Below are positions 15,437 through 24,627 of a stretch of 64,000 bases of DNA, piece after piece. A program made the translations under genes and the position numbers. This DNA is from Methanomicrobium sp. W14 (GTDB taxonomy: Archaea > Halobacteriota > Methanomicrobia > Methanomicrobiales > Methanomicrobiaceae): contig NZ_JAGGMM010000001.1 in NCBI RefSeq assembly GCF_017875315.1, positions 496,001 through 560,000 on the forward strand, given 5' to 3'. The first letter of the stretch is position 1. Each line of letters starts with the position of its first letter. The notes under the pieces are model-generated. The model was not told where the DNA came from. It made no database searches and saw only the letters and a list, made by a program, of their open reading frames with translations.

Positions 15437-15571
15437 TTACATACATAATATCTTTTTAATCCTTTTTTCTTGTTTCCGAATTTTATCCAGGGTGTCAATA
15501 ATCTTTGAAAGTTTTCTGTATTCTTCATCGTCAGGCCAAGGCCATTCAAAAAAATCATCTTCATATACCAC
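15437..15571 (-). CDS. Small acidic/basic protein, possible
   Basis: A 44-residue frame from GTG at 15571, with GGGTGA 5-6 nt upstream. It reads MVYEDDFFEWPWPDDEEYRKL, then a basic helix (DTLDKIRKQEKRIKKILCM). The same frame stays open upstream, without a start, to about 15690 with a His/Phe-rich stretch, so this may be the end of a broken longer gene. It lies directly downstream of the integrase, a usual place for excisionase-like or accessory genes. No family recognised. Confidence 0.4.
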   Translation of the reverse strand: MVYEDDFFEWPWPDDEEYRKLSKIIDTLDKIRKQEKRIKKILCM

Positions 15572-15707
15572 TGATTCACCCTGATGAAAACTGTCATACG
15601 TTCTCAGATATACGGTACAGGCGTGCGGGGCGTGAAAGTGAAAAAATGTTAAGTTATAATGTATTGAGACTGCTCGGATCTGTCTTCATTCTAAAATAAA
15701 ATAGTTG

Positions 15708-16918
15708 TCATGATTTTTCCTCCATTTGTTTCTGAAGGAAAAGAGCAACCATCTCCTGGACCATCTCTGGAGTTATGTTTTTGGAGAAGTTTTCAACTGT
15801 TTTCGCGGCTTCCTTTGTCAGAGGCCTGTTGCACGAGAAGCAGAAAAGAGACCCGGGAGGGTTTACATACCCGCAGTCCGGACAGAGTATCGGTTCTGTT
15901 TTTTCAGGAGCATTTTGAGCGTTATTCTGCTTAAGCCCGTAATGCCTGAGAACAATGTCGTCCACGCTGCCGAACATGTGAGCGTACCTGTCAAGCTCCA
16001 TAGCATTGACCTTTCCCCAGCATATGAGGCCGACCGTCTCCCGGTTCATACCTTCCTGTATCATATGGGTTATCCGGGTATGTCTCAGGAGGTGAGGGGG
16101 AAGAGATGTCTTTAGACCAGCTCTATTTGCAAGGACCCTGAGACGCTTTCTGAGTGCAGGATATTGATAAGGTTCTTTGTATCTGTTTAGGAAAACCGGT
16201 TTTCCGGGTTCAGGGTCCTTTGTGTTTCTCCACAATGTAATATATTCTTTGTATAGAATTATCGGGATCTGGCGTGGGTATCCGGTCTTAAAATTGATGT
16301 TCAGGTTCACGTGAGTTTTATGAAAGTCTATCATATCCCATGTAAGGGTCCCTATCTCACCTATCCTGAGAGCACCTTCATAGAGCAGTGTAAATATTGC
16401 AAGCTCTTCAAGGTCCTTGTAGGCACCGATCAGGGTCTTAATGTCATCTATTGTAAGAATGTCATCTTCAGAATATTTGCTCCTGGCAGTCCTCGGGGGT
16501 TTTAATTTACCTATCTGTTTTTCAGTGATATCAGAAGGCCCTCATCTATCAGCCACTTGTAAAACTGTTTTATTATATGGATATAGTCGGACAATGTTTC
16601 AGGACTGAACTCAGTTCCTTTTACTGTCTTTGAGTTCTCCAAAACCAGAATGCCCCTGGCAAGATCACCAATAGTGTTGGATTCGTATTCACCGATGTAT
16701 TTTCTCCAGGTTGTTAAATGATAAACAAGTTTTCTTATTCTGCTAATGGTAATCTGAGAGCATCCGCGTTTAAGGTTGATATACTCAGAGATAAGGTCAT
16801 AATCCCTTTTGGAAATTCTGTTTGAATCAAGAGCTGTATTCAGAGTTTTAAAAGCCTTCTCAATTGAAAGGTTATGAAAAGTGTCTCCCGTTAATTTATG
16901 CGTGGTGGTTGGTGACAT
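15708..16918 (-). pseudogene. Archaeal tyrosine integrase with a frameshift
   Basis: The N-terminal core-binding domain is encoded at 16511-16918 (MSPTTTHKLTGDTFH to IKQFYKWLIDEG). At about 16537-16543 a one-base loss shifts the frame. The catalytic half (PSDITEKQIGKLKPP...) then runs on in the next frame to 15708. Catalytic residues are visible: Arg in YEGALRIGEIGTL, HxxR in PPHLLRHTRITH, and Tyr in ELDRYAHMF. A C-terminal zinc ribbon (CPDCGY...CFSC) is typical of archaeal integrases. The gene begins 50 bp from the 3' end of tRNA-Thr, its likely integration site. It is inactive unless the shift is a sequencing error or programmed. Confidence 0.85.
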
Positions 16919-16967
16919 AACCAGAATTATGTCATAATCATATAAAAGAGCTGAACTTCAGGGAATA

Positions 16968-17039
16968 AGCCTCAAGCGGGAGTTGAACCCGCGACCTCGT
17001 CCTTACCAAGGACGCGCTATGCCACTAAGCCACTGAGGC
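16968..17039 (-). tRNA. tRNA-Thr(GGT)
   Basis: Folds as a cloverleaf. The acceptor stem pairs GCCTCAG with TTGAGGC, the anticodon stem pairs CGTCC with GGACG around loop TTGGTAA (anticodon GGT), and the T-stem is GCGGG/CCCGC with TTCAACT. The discriminator is T and no CCA is encoded. TATA-like sequences lie upstream on the minus strand near 17070-17090. Its 3' end faces the frameshifted integrase, making it the probable attachment site of the island. Confidence 0.95.
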
Positions 17040-17164
17040 AGATGTTTTTTGATCTGAATTGCATTATAAAGTCGATGTGATACATATAAAATCTTAACTA
17101 AATATCCCCGGAAAGTCTGCCTGTTTTCTTCACTGAAAAAATATGCCAAAAATTATCAAAACAG

Positions 17165-17881
17165 CTATTTATGGCGCTTTAATATGTTAACACTGCGTTT
17201 TGCACTGTCAAATGTTGCAGTCTCCACTATCGGGCATCCCCTGCTTTCTGCAATCTTTTCATAGACAGGCGCAAAATCTATATTGCCGTCCCCTATCGCA
17301 AGGTGCGAGTCCAAAAAACCCTCGTTGTCATGGATATGGAAATGTGAAACCTCGGCTTTAAGAAATTCATCCAGGCAGTTGTTCATGTGTGCATGCCCGA
17401 CATCAAGCGCCAGTGGAAAATCCTTTATTAAGGAGAGGTCTTCTGGTGTCTGGAGGAAAAAATAGTCCCACTTAGGCATATTCTCGATGAAAAAAGGCAT
17501 TGAGTATTCGTCGGATATTTGATTTATCTCTATCAGTGACTTTTCTAGCTGAAAAACACCTACGTCCTTTTCAACGGTCCATGTAAAATATCCCGGGTGG
17601 ACTACAACACCCTTTGCTTCAATATCAGAGCCTATTTTCAGGCAGTCCTTTATTACCTTAACGCTTGCCTTTCTTATGGGTTCAAGCTGGGACGCAATGT
17701 TCACACCACGTGCAGGTGCATGAAGAAAATACGTATATGAAAATGACTCCGGAACTTCGGCTGAATCAAGATAATGGAGACCGTCGTCCATAATTTCAAC
17801 TGTTGAGGTGATGTCTGACAGAAGAGCGAGGGCATCTTCAAGTTTTGTCTCTAAAAGGCAGTTTGTTGAAACACCGTACAT
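17165..17881 (-). CDS. Sugar phosphate isomerase/epimerase-like TIM-barrel protein
   Basis: 238 residues of the xylose isomerase-like/AP endonuclease 2 TIM-barrel superfamily. Metal ligands are visible in order: VEIMDD, the HAPARG strand, VVVHPGYF, FIENMPK, ALDVGHAHM, SHFHIHDNEG, and the final PIVETATF. These acidic and His residues bind divalent metals in isomerases or AP endonucleases. At 238 residues it is shorter than endonuclease IV, so an isomerase-like role is more likely. It is the first core-type gene beyond tRNA-Thr. It stands alone. Confidence 0.8.
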   Translation of the reverse strand: MYGVSTNCLLETKLEDALALLSDITSTVEIMDDGLHYLDSAEVPESFSYTYFLHAPARGVNIASQLEPIRKASVKVIKDCLKIGSDIEAKGVVVHPGYFTWTVEKDVGVFQLEKSLIEINQISDEYSMPFFIENMPKWDYFFLQTPEDLSLIKDFPLALDVGHAHMNNCLDEFLKAEVSHFHIHDNEGFLDSHLAIGDGNIDFAPVYEKIAESRGCPIVETATFDSAKRSVNILKRHK

Positions 17882-17950
17882 TAATTTACCTTCATAGTCC
17901 TTATTTTAAAAAATTTACTGTTAAATTCATATTTCCAGTTAAATCAGTTC

Positions 17951-18835
17951 TTATTCACCCCAAAGTCCTGTAATTCCGGATATTTTAGAAAAAACCTCCC
18001 TGATTTTTTCAGACGCGGGGCAGTTGTAATACGTTACCGGCTTCAGGTTCTTTATTGCTGAAAAGACTTTCAGGTCATAGGGAATTTTTCCTGCGACAGT
18101 TATTTTCTCATCAGAACAGAAGTCTTCTATCTTCTTGGTAATATCGGGGTTTAAATCGAAGCGGTTGATTATTACAAACATCTCTGCACCAAAATTTCTG
18201 ATGACCTCAATTGCACGCTTCAAGTCATGCAGCGATGAAAGACCCGGTTCTGCAACGATTACAGCGTAGTCAACTCCGCTGACGGCCGCGATAAAAGGGC
18301 AGCCTATTCCCGGCGGGCCGTCTATAAGAATAACACCATTATTTTGAGACAAATCTTCGGCCTCTTTTTTGACTTCCTTTACAAGAAGGCCGCTTGACCC
18401 GCACCCGGGAAGGAGGTCTGCATGGACGATTTTAAAATCTCCTGTTGAAGAGACCGTAATATTCCCGGTTTTCTTTCTTGAAAGGGAGACTGCCTTATTC
18501 TCACAGACAAGGGTGCACACTGCACAGCCCTCGCATTTTATTCCGTTAACTTCAAAACAGTCTAAACTGTTGTTGTATGAAATTGCGTCAAACCTGCAGT
18601 TTTCCTCGCACAGGCCACAGCAGATGCATTTGTCACAGTCTATTTCCGATGCATCGGAACCGAAGAAATCCTTTTTGTGATCGTCCGCTGCACTGAAAAG
18701 CAGGTTTATATTTGCCGCATCTACATCACAGTCTGCAACAGTCAGTCTCTCTTTTGCAAGGAGGGAGGCAAAACCCGCTGTAATTGTAGTTTTCCCGGTC
18801 CCTCCTTTCCCGCTCACGACCGCAACCGACTTCAT
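17951..18835 (-). CDS. MinD-family ATPase with inserted ferredoxin domain
   Basis: 294 residues. The deviant Walker A GKGGTGKTT lies at the N-terminus, followed by DCDVDAAN. An inserted two-cluster ferredoxin then appears (CDKCICCGLCEENCRFDAI in part, and CEGCAVCTLVCENKAV). The switch motif LIDGPPGIGCP and ADP-loop residues follow. These soluble P-loop proteins, with or without clusters, are thought to deliver or insert metal cofactors or Fe-S clusters. The start overlaps the stop of the paralogue upstream (ATGA-type, 4 nt), so the pair is translationally coupled and probably forms a heterodimer. The third gene of the operon is the NifX-like protein. Confidence 0.9.
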   Translation of the reverse strand: MKSVAVVSGKGGTGKTTITAGFASLLAKERLTVADCDVDAANINLLFSAADDHKKDFFGSDASEIDCDKCICCGLCEENCRFDAISYNNSLDCFEVNGIKCEGCAVCTLVCENKAVSLSRKKTGNITVSSTGDFKIVHADLLPGCGSSGLLVKEVKKEAEDLSQNNGVILIDGPPGIGCPFIAAVSGVDYAVIVAEPGLSSLHDLKRAIEVIRNFGAEMFVIINRFDLNPDITKKIEDFCSDEKITVAGKIPYDLKVFSAIKNLKPVTYYNCPASEKIREVFSKISGITGLWGE

Positions 18836-19686
18836 ACGTCACCACCCCTGATTACATTGCAAAGTCTGCCGTAAAGGGATGTAAATTTATCAGTCCACTC
18901 CGGGTATATTTCTGAAAACAGTTCCCCTCTGTTTTGTATTTCGGCAATTTTTATGTCATTTGGAATTTTCATTATAACTTCAAGCGAATTCAGCCTGCAA
19001 AACTCCTCCACATCGCAGTCGTCGCCGAGGCTTTTGTTTATAACCACTCCTGTCGGAACACCTGTCGCCTTTGCCGCCTCATATGCGGCCTTTAGGTCAT
19101 GCAGCCCGAAAGGAGTCGGCTCGGTGACAAGAATGCAGTAGTCGCTGTCGGAAACTGCCTCAAGGAAAAGGCATGCAGAGCCCGGCGGGGCATCTGAAAT
19201 TACAGTCTCTTTTTTTTCGCATTTCCCCTTAAGAGCCTTTATTATACCAGTCCCTGACGGCTGGCCCGGGTAAAGTCTTCCTTCTGCAAGCGTAAGGTTT
19301 GGAGAAACTTTCACAACTGATATTTCCCCGGTTGAAACCTCTGTCTCTGAGATTGCATTTTCAGGACATATTATAGTGCACCCTCCGCAGGAATGGCAGA
19401 CGGGATCAGATATTAAAACCCTGTTCTTAAGGACGTTTATGGCACCAAAACGGCAGAACCCTGCGCATTTCCCGCAGAATGTGCATAATCCCGCGTCAAC
19501 ACGTGGTTTTTTTGCAAAAACCTCCTCTGACGTCTTTTCCCCGCCAAAGAATATGTGAAGGTTGGGTTCCTCAACATCGCAGTCGGTGAGCATTACCCTG
19601 TTATTTTTTGAGACGGACCACGCAAAGTTTGCAGAGAATGTTGTCTTCCCTGTTCCTCCCTTACCGCTTGCAACAGTAATCCTCAC
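18832..19686 (-). CDS. MinD-family ATPase with inserted ferredoxin domain (paralogue)
   Basis: Same architecture as the gene downstream: ASGKGGTGKTT at the N-terminus, LTDCDVEEPN, ferredoxin insert (CTFCGKCAGFCRFGAI, CHSCGGCTIICPENAI), then VISDAPPGSACLF. I place the start at the GTG at 19686 (MRITVASGKGG) because GGTG lies 5 nt upstream and MinD proteins start this close to the P-loop. A longer frame from TTG 19719 overlaps the preceding gene but has no ribosome binding site. About 284 residues. Confidence 0.9.
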   Translation of the reverse strand: MRITVASGKGGTGKTTFSANFAWSVSKNNRVMLTDCDVEEPNLHIFFGGEKTSEEVFAKKPRVDAGLCTFCGKCAGFCRFGAINVLKNRVLISDPVCHSCGGCTIICPENAISETEVSTGEISVVKVSPNLTLAEGRLYPGQPSGTGIIKALKGKCEKKETVISDAPPGSACLFLEAVSDSDYCILVTEPTPFGLHDLKAAYEAAKATGVPTGVVINKSLGDDCDVEEFCRLNSLEVIMKIPNDIKIAEIQNRGELFSEIYPEWTDKFTSLYGRLCNVIRGGDV

Positions 19687-19715
19687 ATTTACACCTTTTT
19701 TCACGAGTAAACTTT

Positions 19716-20042
19716 TCAACAGGAGTTCTTTATTTCAAAATCGTTAATTGCCTCTTTAAGCGTCGCCCCCGGACCGGCTTTTATTATATGTATCCCTGCG
19801 GCCTTCAGGGCATCCACAGCATTTCCTCCGGTCATCCCTGTGATGACATACTCTGCACCGCTGTCTATTACGGCCTGTGCAGTTTTCCTTCCTGCTCCGC
19901 TTGCCATAGCACTGCTTGTGTTCTCTATAAATTCAGTCTTTTTTGTCTGCGTGTCATATACTGCCAGGTAGGGTGTCCTGCCAAAGTTTTTTTCCACTGC
20001 AGTTTCCATGTTGCCGTTTTTTACTGTAATACAGATTTTCAT
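19716..20042 (-). CDS. NifX/NifB-C-like dinitrogenase cofactor family protein
   Basis: 108 residues: MKICITVKNG, then VEKNFGRTPYLAVYD, then GAGRKTAQAVIDSGAEYVITGMTGGNAVDALKAAGI. This is the RNase H-like fold that binds FeMo-cofactor precursors in NifX/NafY. In archaea many family members (COG1433) occur outside nitrogen fixation, beside MinD-ferredoxin ATPases as here. First gene of the operon, with GGGGGATT before the ATG. Probably a metal-cluster carrier. Confidence 0.9.
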   Translation of the reverse strand: MKICITVKNGNMETAVEKNFGRTPYLAVYDTQTKKTEFIENTSSAMASGAGRKTAQAVIDSGAEYVITGMTGGNAVDALKAAGIHIIKAGPGATLKEAINDFEIKNSC

Positions 20043-20129
20043 AATAATCCCCCGATAAAGTCGGTTGACATAAACTTACTACTGACACTACTAAATATCT
20101 ATTGAATCTAATATTTTACGCAGGGATTT

Positions 20130-21065
20130 ATGCATCATAAATACATTTTCGGCCCTGTACCTTCCAGAAGGCTTGGGATATCACTTGGAGTGGACCTTGT
20201 GCCTCTCAAGACCTGCTCCTACAACTGTATATATTGTGAGTGCGGAAGAACCACAAATCTTACAACCCAGAGAAAAGAGTATGTTTCTTCCGATGATGTC
20301 ATAAGAGAGCTGGACTGCGTTCTGAAAAATCACCCCCCCCTGGACTATATCACGTATGCGGGCTCAGGAGAGCCTACACTAAATAGAGGCATCGGGAAAA
20401 TAACCGCTTTTCTCAAAAAAAATTACCCGGAATACAAAATAGCCCTTCTCACCAACGGCAGCCTTTTTACCGACGAAGAAGTCCGCAGGGAATGCATGGA
20501 TATTGACCTTGTGATACCATCTCTTGACAGCGCCAAGAATGATTCCTTCAGGCTGCTTGACAGGCCCCACAGCTCTCTTGATGTGGATTCGGTAAACCGT
20601 GGAATTATAGATTTCAGCCGTGAATTCAGGGGAAAAATCTGGATGGAAATATTTGTCGTCAGCGGCATAAATACCACAGATGCAGAAATAAACGCAATAA
20701 ACAGGGTTATTGAAAAGATAAAGCCTGAAAAAATCCAGCTTAATACTCTCGACAGACCCGGCGCGGTGGACTGGATAAGAGCTGCCGACGACAGGACGAT
20801 GACCGACGTGAAGAACAGGATAAACCATGATAATGTGGAAATTGCCGGAAAACCTGCAGAACGAATCCAGAATAAAGCTTTTTTAGGTGATATCATGGAT
20901 TTGATTCTTCAGACCATAGCCCGCAGGCCGTGCACCATTGAGGATATCTGCAGTATTACGTCGCTGCATATGAATGAGGTCAACAAATATCTTAGTATAC
21001 TTGAAGAAAAAGATCTTATTATCGAAACCAAAGGAGAAAGAGGAATTTTCTATTCCGTGAAATAA
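20130..21065 (+). CDS. Radical SAM protein (COG0731-like) with C-terminal winged helix
   Basis: 311 residues. The N-terminus FGPVPSRRLGISLGVDLVPLKTCSYNCIYCECG carries the CxxxCxxC cluster motif and typifies the COG0731 Fe-S oxidoreductases. Residues ~255-311 (CTIEDICSITSLHMNEVNKYLSILEEKDLI) form a winged-helix unit, an arrangement seen in methanogen members. It is divergent from the NifX/MinD operon with about 90 bp between them, and may modify or regulate in the same pathway. A run of eight C near 20332 is a potential slippage or sequencing-error site, but the frame is intact. Confidence 0.85.
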   Translation: MHHKYIFGPVPSRRLGISLGVDLVPLKTCSYNCIYCECGRTTNLTTQRKEYVSSDDVIRELDCVLKNHPPLDYITYAGSGEPTLNRGIGKITAFLKKNYPEYKIALLTNGSLFTDEEVRRECMDIDLVIPSLDSAKNDSFRLLDRPHSSLDVDSVNRGIIDFSREFRGKIWMEIFVVSGINTTDAEINAINRVIEKIKPEKIQLNTLDRPGAVDWIRAADDRTMTDVKNRINHDNVEIAGKPAERIQNKAFLGDIMDLILQTIARRPCTIEDICSITSLHMNEVNKYLSILEEKDLIIETKGERGIFYSVK

Positions 21066-21196
21066 TTTTTTTTATTAATAATGCAGCACGCCGTCAAAGG
21101 GGTTGACGGTTTGTTTCATCTATAAATATTATAAACGATATATAACGGGTAGGAATAATTTGGATCTCAATCCTTATATCTCAGAGCGGGGTAAAT

Positions 21197-22225
21197 ATGG
21201 AAAAAACGTATTCATCTGTGGATTTTTGCAGTGAGTTTATATCACTGATAAACACGATTCCTGATGCTGTTGTTTTGTTTGACAACAGCGGCTCTATGGT
21301 TGTATGGAATAAAGCTGCAGAACAGATCTTGGGTTATAGTATGGATGAGATCACCGGCAGAAATTTTACTGAAATAATTAGTCTCTGCCTAGGAAAAGAT
21401 AAAGCCCTGAAAATGTCCGAGAGGTTTGAAAGTTTTGTCTCCGAAGAAACCGGTCTTAAAAACAGTTTTTTCAAAAAAGGAAAACTGAAAAGAAAGGACG
21501 GGACAAAGATTACCGTTGAAGTATCCGTATCTTCGGTTTTAATCAACAATAAATGGTATGCAGTGAGCATTGCAAGGGATGTCTCAGACCAGATGAAGGC
21601 TGAATACGAGAACGCATATCTCTCGAATGTTGTTAAGTCCTCAAACGAAGCGTTTATTGGTTTGGATTTGAACGGGGACATAATCAGCTGGAACGATTCC
21701 GCCGAGAGGATTCTGGGATACATGTCCTCTGAAATTATCGGCAGAAATCTGTCTGTGATAATTCCGGAAGAGAAGTTGGATGAAATTTCCGGGGAAATTA
21801 ACAGGATGGAAGACTCCTGTCATACAGGTGGTTTTGAAACAGGAATGCTGGCAAAATCCGGTAAAATTGTGACAGTCATTATGAATGTTTCTCCTGTCAG
21901 GGATAATTCCTGTTCCGTTATAGGCACTTCCATTATTGCGACAGATATCAGCCGGGAAAAGGAGATGTTTAAGACGATGATCAACTATATATCGGAAGCG
22001 GCAATGAGGCTTAAGACTCCTGCGGAAATGGTCCGGATGAACCTTTTAAATATAATTGATCATGTCAAAAACGATACTATAAGCAAAGAAAACCTTGTAT
22101 TGAACCTCTCAATCCAGATGAAGAGTACGGAGCAGATTGTCCACAACTTAAGGGAGCTTAACCAGGCTATCATAGGAAGCTATGAGGAAATACCGGAAGA
22201 ATATGTAACATATTTTAACAAATAA
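21197..22225 (+). CDS. Double-PAS protein with degenerate histidine-kinase dimerisation helix
   Basis: 342 residues. Two PAS domains (NTIPDAVVLFDNSGSMVVWN... and KSSNEAFIGLDLNGDIISWN...) each end with PAC-type motifs (KDGTKITVEVSVS, SGKIVTVIMNVS). The C-terminal helix INYISEAAMRLKTPAEM resembles the H-box of HisKA but has Ala in place of His, and no ATPase domain follows. It therefore cannot be a classical sensor kinase; it may be a sensor that binds partners. Ribosome binding site GCGGGGTAAAT precedes ATG. Soluble, no membrane helix. Confidence 0.85.
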   Translation: MEKTYSSVDFCSEFISLINTIPDAVVLFDNSGSMVVWNKAAEQILGYSMDEITGRNFTEIISLCLGKDKALKMSERFESFVSEETGLKNSFFKKGKLKRKDGTKITVEVSVSSVLINNKWYAVSIARDVSDQMKAEYENAYLSNVVKSSNEAFIGLDLNGDIISWNDSAERILGYMSSEIIGRNLSVIIPEEKLDEISGEINRMEDSCHTGGFETGMLAKSGKIVTVIMNVSPVRDNSCSVIGTSIIATDISREKEMFKTMINYISEAAMRLKTPAEMVRMNLLNIIDHVKNDTISKENLVLNLSIQMKSTEQIVHNLRELNQAIIGSYEEIPEEYVTYFNK

Positions 22226-22257
22226 TTTTTGACTGCTTTTCTTTGGAACTCTTCCGT

Positions 22258-22280
22258 TTAATTTTTTTTCAAAAAATTAA
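22258..22280 (+). terminator. Hairpin with T-tract after the PAS gene
   Basis: TTAATTTTTT - TTC - AAAAAATTAA forms an inverted repeat 33 nt after the PAS gene stop and 80 nt before hypD; its T-run would promote archaeal termination. Confidence 0.45.
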
Positions 22281-22359
22281 CCGTATTTAAAATTATTTTC
22301 CTGTTTTTTTTGAGCACAAATAAATTTGATTAGTTATATAGGATATATAAGAGGTATCA

Positions 22360-23388
22360 ATGGCAGGCGGTAGTGAGATTAAAAAGGCGCTTGATGAAAT
22401 TGTGGACCGTGAATATACTTTTATGCACATATGCGGTACGCACGAGGCGGCAATTGCAAAGTCCGGTCTTAGAAGCATTCTGCCAAAAGGGCTTAAAATT
22501 GTTATGGGGCCGGGGTGTCCAGTGTGCATTACTCCACAGGGGGAGATTGATGCGGCACTTGAACTGGCTGAAAAAGGCTGCATTATCGCAACATACGGTG
22601 ACCTGATGCGTGTTCCCGGTACAAAAGGCTCTCTTGATTCGTGCGGCGGTGATGTGAGGGTCGTGCAGGGTGTCCATAAGGCCGTTGAAATTGCAAAAGA
22701 GACTGACAAAGAGGTAGTCTTTATATCGGTCGGCTTTGAAACGACTGCGCCGACAGTTGCGGCGGCTATTTTAACGAACCCGCCTGACAATTTCAGTATA
22801 CTGTGTTCGCACAGGTTCGTTCCGCCTGCAATGAAATTTCTGATTGAACAGGGAGAGGCATCGCTTGACGGGTTTATGCTGCCGGGTCATGTATGCGTCG
22901 TTGCAGGGTATGAAATGTATGAACAGTTTCATATTCCGCAGGTCGTTGCGGGTTTTGAGCCTGAAGATATCCTCCTCGGGCTTTACATGCTGGTAAAGCA
23001 GGTGAAGGAGGGACGTGCCGAGGTTGAAAACGCATATCCGAGGGCAGTTGTAAGGGAAGGAAACAAAAAGGCGATGCAGATGGTCTACAAAGTCTTTGAG
23101 CCGTGCGATGTCGAATGGAGGGGTTTTCCTGTCATTCCCGACTCCGGCCTGAGGCTTAAGGAGGAATTCGGCAAATACGATGCGCTGAAAAAGTTCGGTG
23201 TCGAGGTTAAGCATGTCGAGAAGAATTCGGCATGCATCTGCGATAAGGTCCTGCGTGGAATATCCGACCCTACGGACTGCAAACTATTCGGGAAGGCCTG
23301 TACGCCTAAAAATCCTGTCGGTCCGTGCATGGTAAGCCACGAGGGTGCATGCAGGATATGGGCCCTCTACAACGAGAAGAGATATTAG
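22360..23388 (+). CDS. hypD: Hydrogenase maturation protein HypD
   Basis: 342 residues, full length. HypD works with HypC to assemble the Fe(CN)2CO centre of [NiFe] hydrogenases. The conserved motifs are present: HICGTHEAAI near the N-terminus, GPGCPVCITPQGEID, VGFETTAPT, LPGHVCVVAG, and the C-terminal [4Fe-4S] Cys set (CICDKVLRG, CKLFGKACTP, GPCMVSHEGAC). No other hyp genes are in the window, as is common in Methanomicrobiales, where they are scattered. A TATA-like element lies near 22325-22345. Confidence 0.97.
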   Translation: MAGGSEIKKALDEIVDREYTFMHICGTHEAAIAKSGLRSILPKGLKIVMGPGCPVCITPQGEIDAALELAEKGCIIATYGDLMRVPGTKGSLDSCGGDVRVVQGVHKAVEIAKETDKEVVFISVGFETTAPTVAAAILTNPPDNFSILCSHRFVPPAMKFLIEQGEASLDGFMLPGHVCVVAGYEMYEQFHIPQVVAGFEPEDILLGLYMLVKQVKEGRAEVENAYPRAVVREGNKKAMQMVYKVFEPCDVEWRGFPVIPDSGLRLKEEFGKYDALKKFGVEVKHVEKNSACICDKVLRGISDPTDCKLFGKACTPKNPVGPCMVSHEGACRIWALYNEKRY

Positions 23389-23738
23389 AGGGTAAGGGGT
23401 ATTCTGCTGCAATTGCAAAAATGCAAAAATTAAATTACAAAATTTTTTAGTTTTACTTAAGTCCGATTAAAATTGATTCTGTATCCTATAAATATTTTAA
23501 AAGAAAGAGAATACAAGAAAATAGAAGAAGAATAAACTAAATTTTTGAGTCTGATATTCTGGTAGGATATTGGGACTGAAATCCCCTTATCTACCTCTTG
23601 ATATTTTCTAAAATCTTTCGAAAACAGCCTTTAAAGTATCTTCCTAAATATTTTTGGGATGATTGTTTTTTGGAATAAGGAAGAAATAACAGACATAGTC
23701 GTAACAAATAAACTTGTTTAATCTAAAAGACATCATCT
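23389..23738. other. AT-rich intergenic region
   Basis: 350 bases without a supported gene, RNA or repeat. Sequence composition drops sharply from hypD, marking the left edge of a second AT-rich patch that ends around 25,700. Confidence 0.4.
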
Positions 23739-24320
23739 ATGAGTATATTGATCTCCGAATTTGAAGATATACCTGTAGATATGGTTATCACCCGTATAAT
23801 TCGACTTAATGAGGATCTAAATCATTTTTGGATAAAAGCTGATGGTTGGGCACCGATTGAAGCTGCTCATCTACTAAGTAAATCGCGTCTTGATTAGCAA
23901 GTATCATTATCAAAATGCTTGAAAATTTGGTTGATAGAATCTTCTGTTGATGAGAATAATGGTCGTCTAATCTTAGCTTGGGTTAATTTGGGAAGTCTTG
24001 TTGAAGGAACGATGAAATTATTTTTATCTGTCTGGTATGAAGATTACAAAAAAGATATTGACGCAATTAGGCACAAGGGGGATTTGATTGATCCTGATAG
24101 TTTAAGTTTAGATAAATTACGTGAATTTTTTAAAAAGAAAATTTGGGTAAAGGATGGCGATGATTGGGATACCTGGATTCTAAAGATCCAGCGGCGGCGA
24201 AATGCAATTCATGCGTATAAAAATAGAGATATTGGGACTTTTGAAGAATTCTATTATGATGTTCGTGTTTATTTAAAATTTTTACTACGTATAAATAATC
24301 AACTTCTATATCCTTGGTAA
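23739..24320 (+). pseudogene. Conserved unknown protein gene interrupted by an in-frame TAG
   Basis: A 52-codon frame from the ATG at 23739 (MSILISEFEDIPVDMVITRII to SKSRLD) ends at TAG 23895-23897. The same frame then continues without another stop to 24320 (QVSLSKCLKIWLIESSV to NNQLLYPW). Both halves look like one ~193-residue protein. The likely ancestral codon at the break is TGG (Trp), one base from TAG. The second half is helical, with VNLGSLVEGTMKLFL, IQRRRNAIHAYKNRD and YLKFLLRINN, a pattern that recalls HEPN-like helical proteins but is not enough to assign a family. Low GC; near tRNA-Arg. Confidence 0.6.
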
Positions 24321-24627
24321 ATGTAATCAAAGAACCTATGATAATTTAGTGAATTCTTGGAACTTATCATTGCAAAATTTAAGGATATTTAACTTAATTT
24401 TGTGTAAGTGTATTCAGAGACGGTAAAATTAAATTCCTAATTTGTAGATTGACATTGATTTAAGGTGACCTGAATTTTGTGAGATCATTAGAATTCCATT
24501 CAAAATAAAAAAATTAATCTATTAAAGAGTAAATCTATTTTTATCACTATTCAGTTAGTATTATTAATAACTGAAGCATATCTAATAGAGCTTTAATTTA
24601 AAATCAGGCATAAATATATTGTTTCCT
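24321..24627. other. AT-rich spacer before tRNA-Arg
   Basis: No gene or repeat recognised. TATA-like AAATATATT at about 24612-24620 is positioned as part of the tRNA-Arg promoter. Confidence 0.4.

Noticed and set aside
20332-20340. Run of eight C inside the radical SAM gene as a possible programmed frameshift
   Set aside because: The downstream frame is continuous with the catalytic domain, so no shift is needed.
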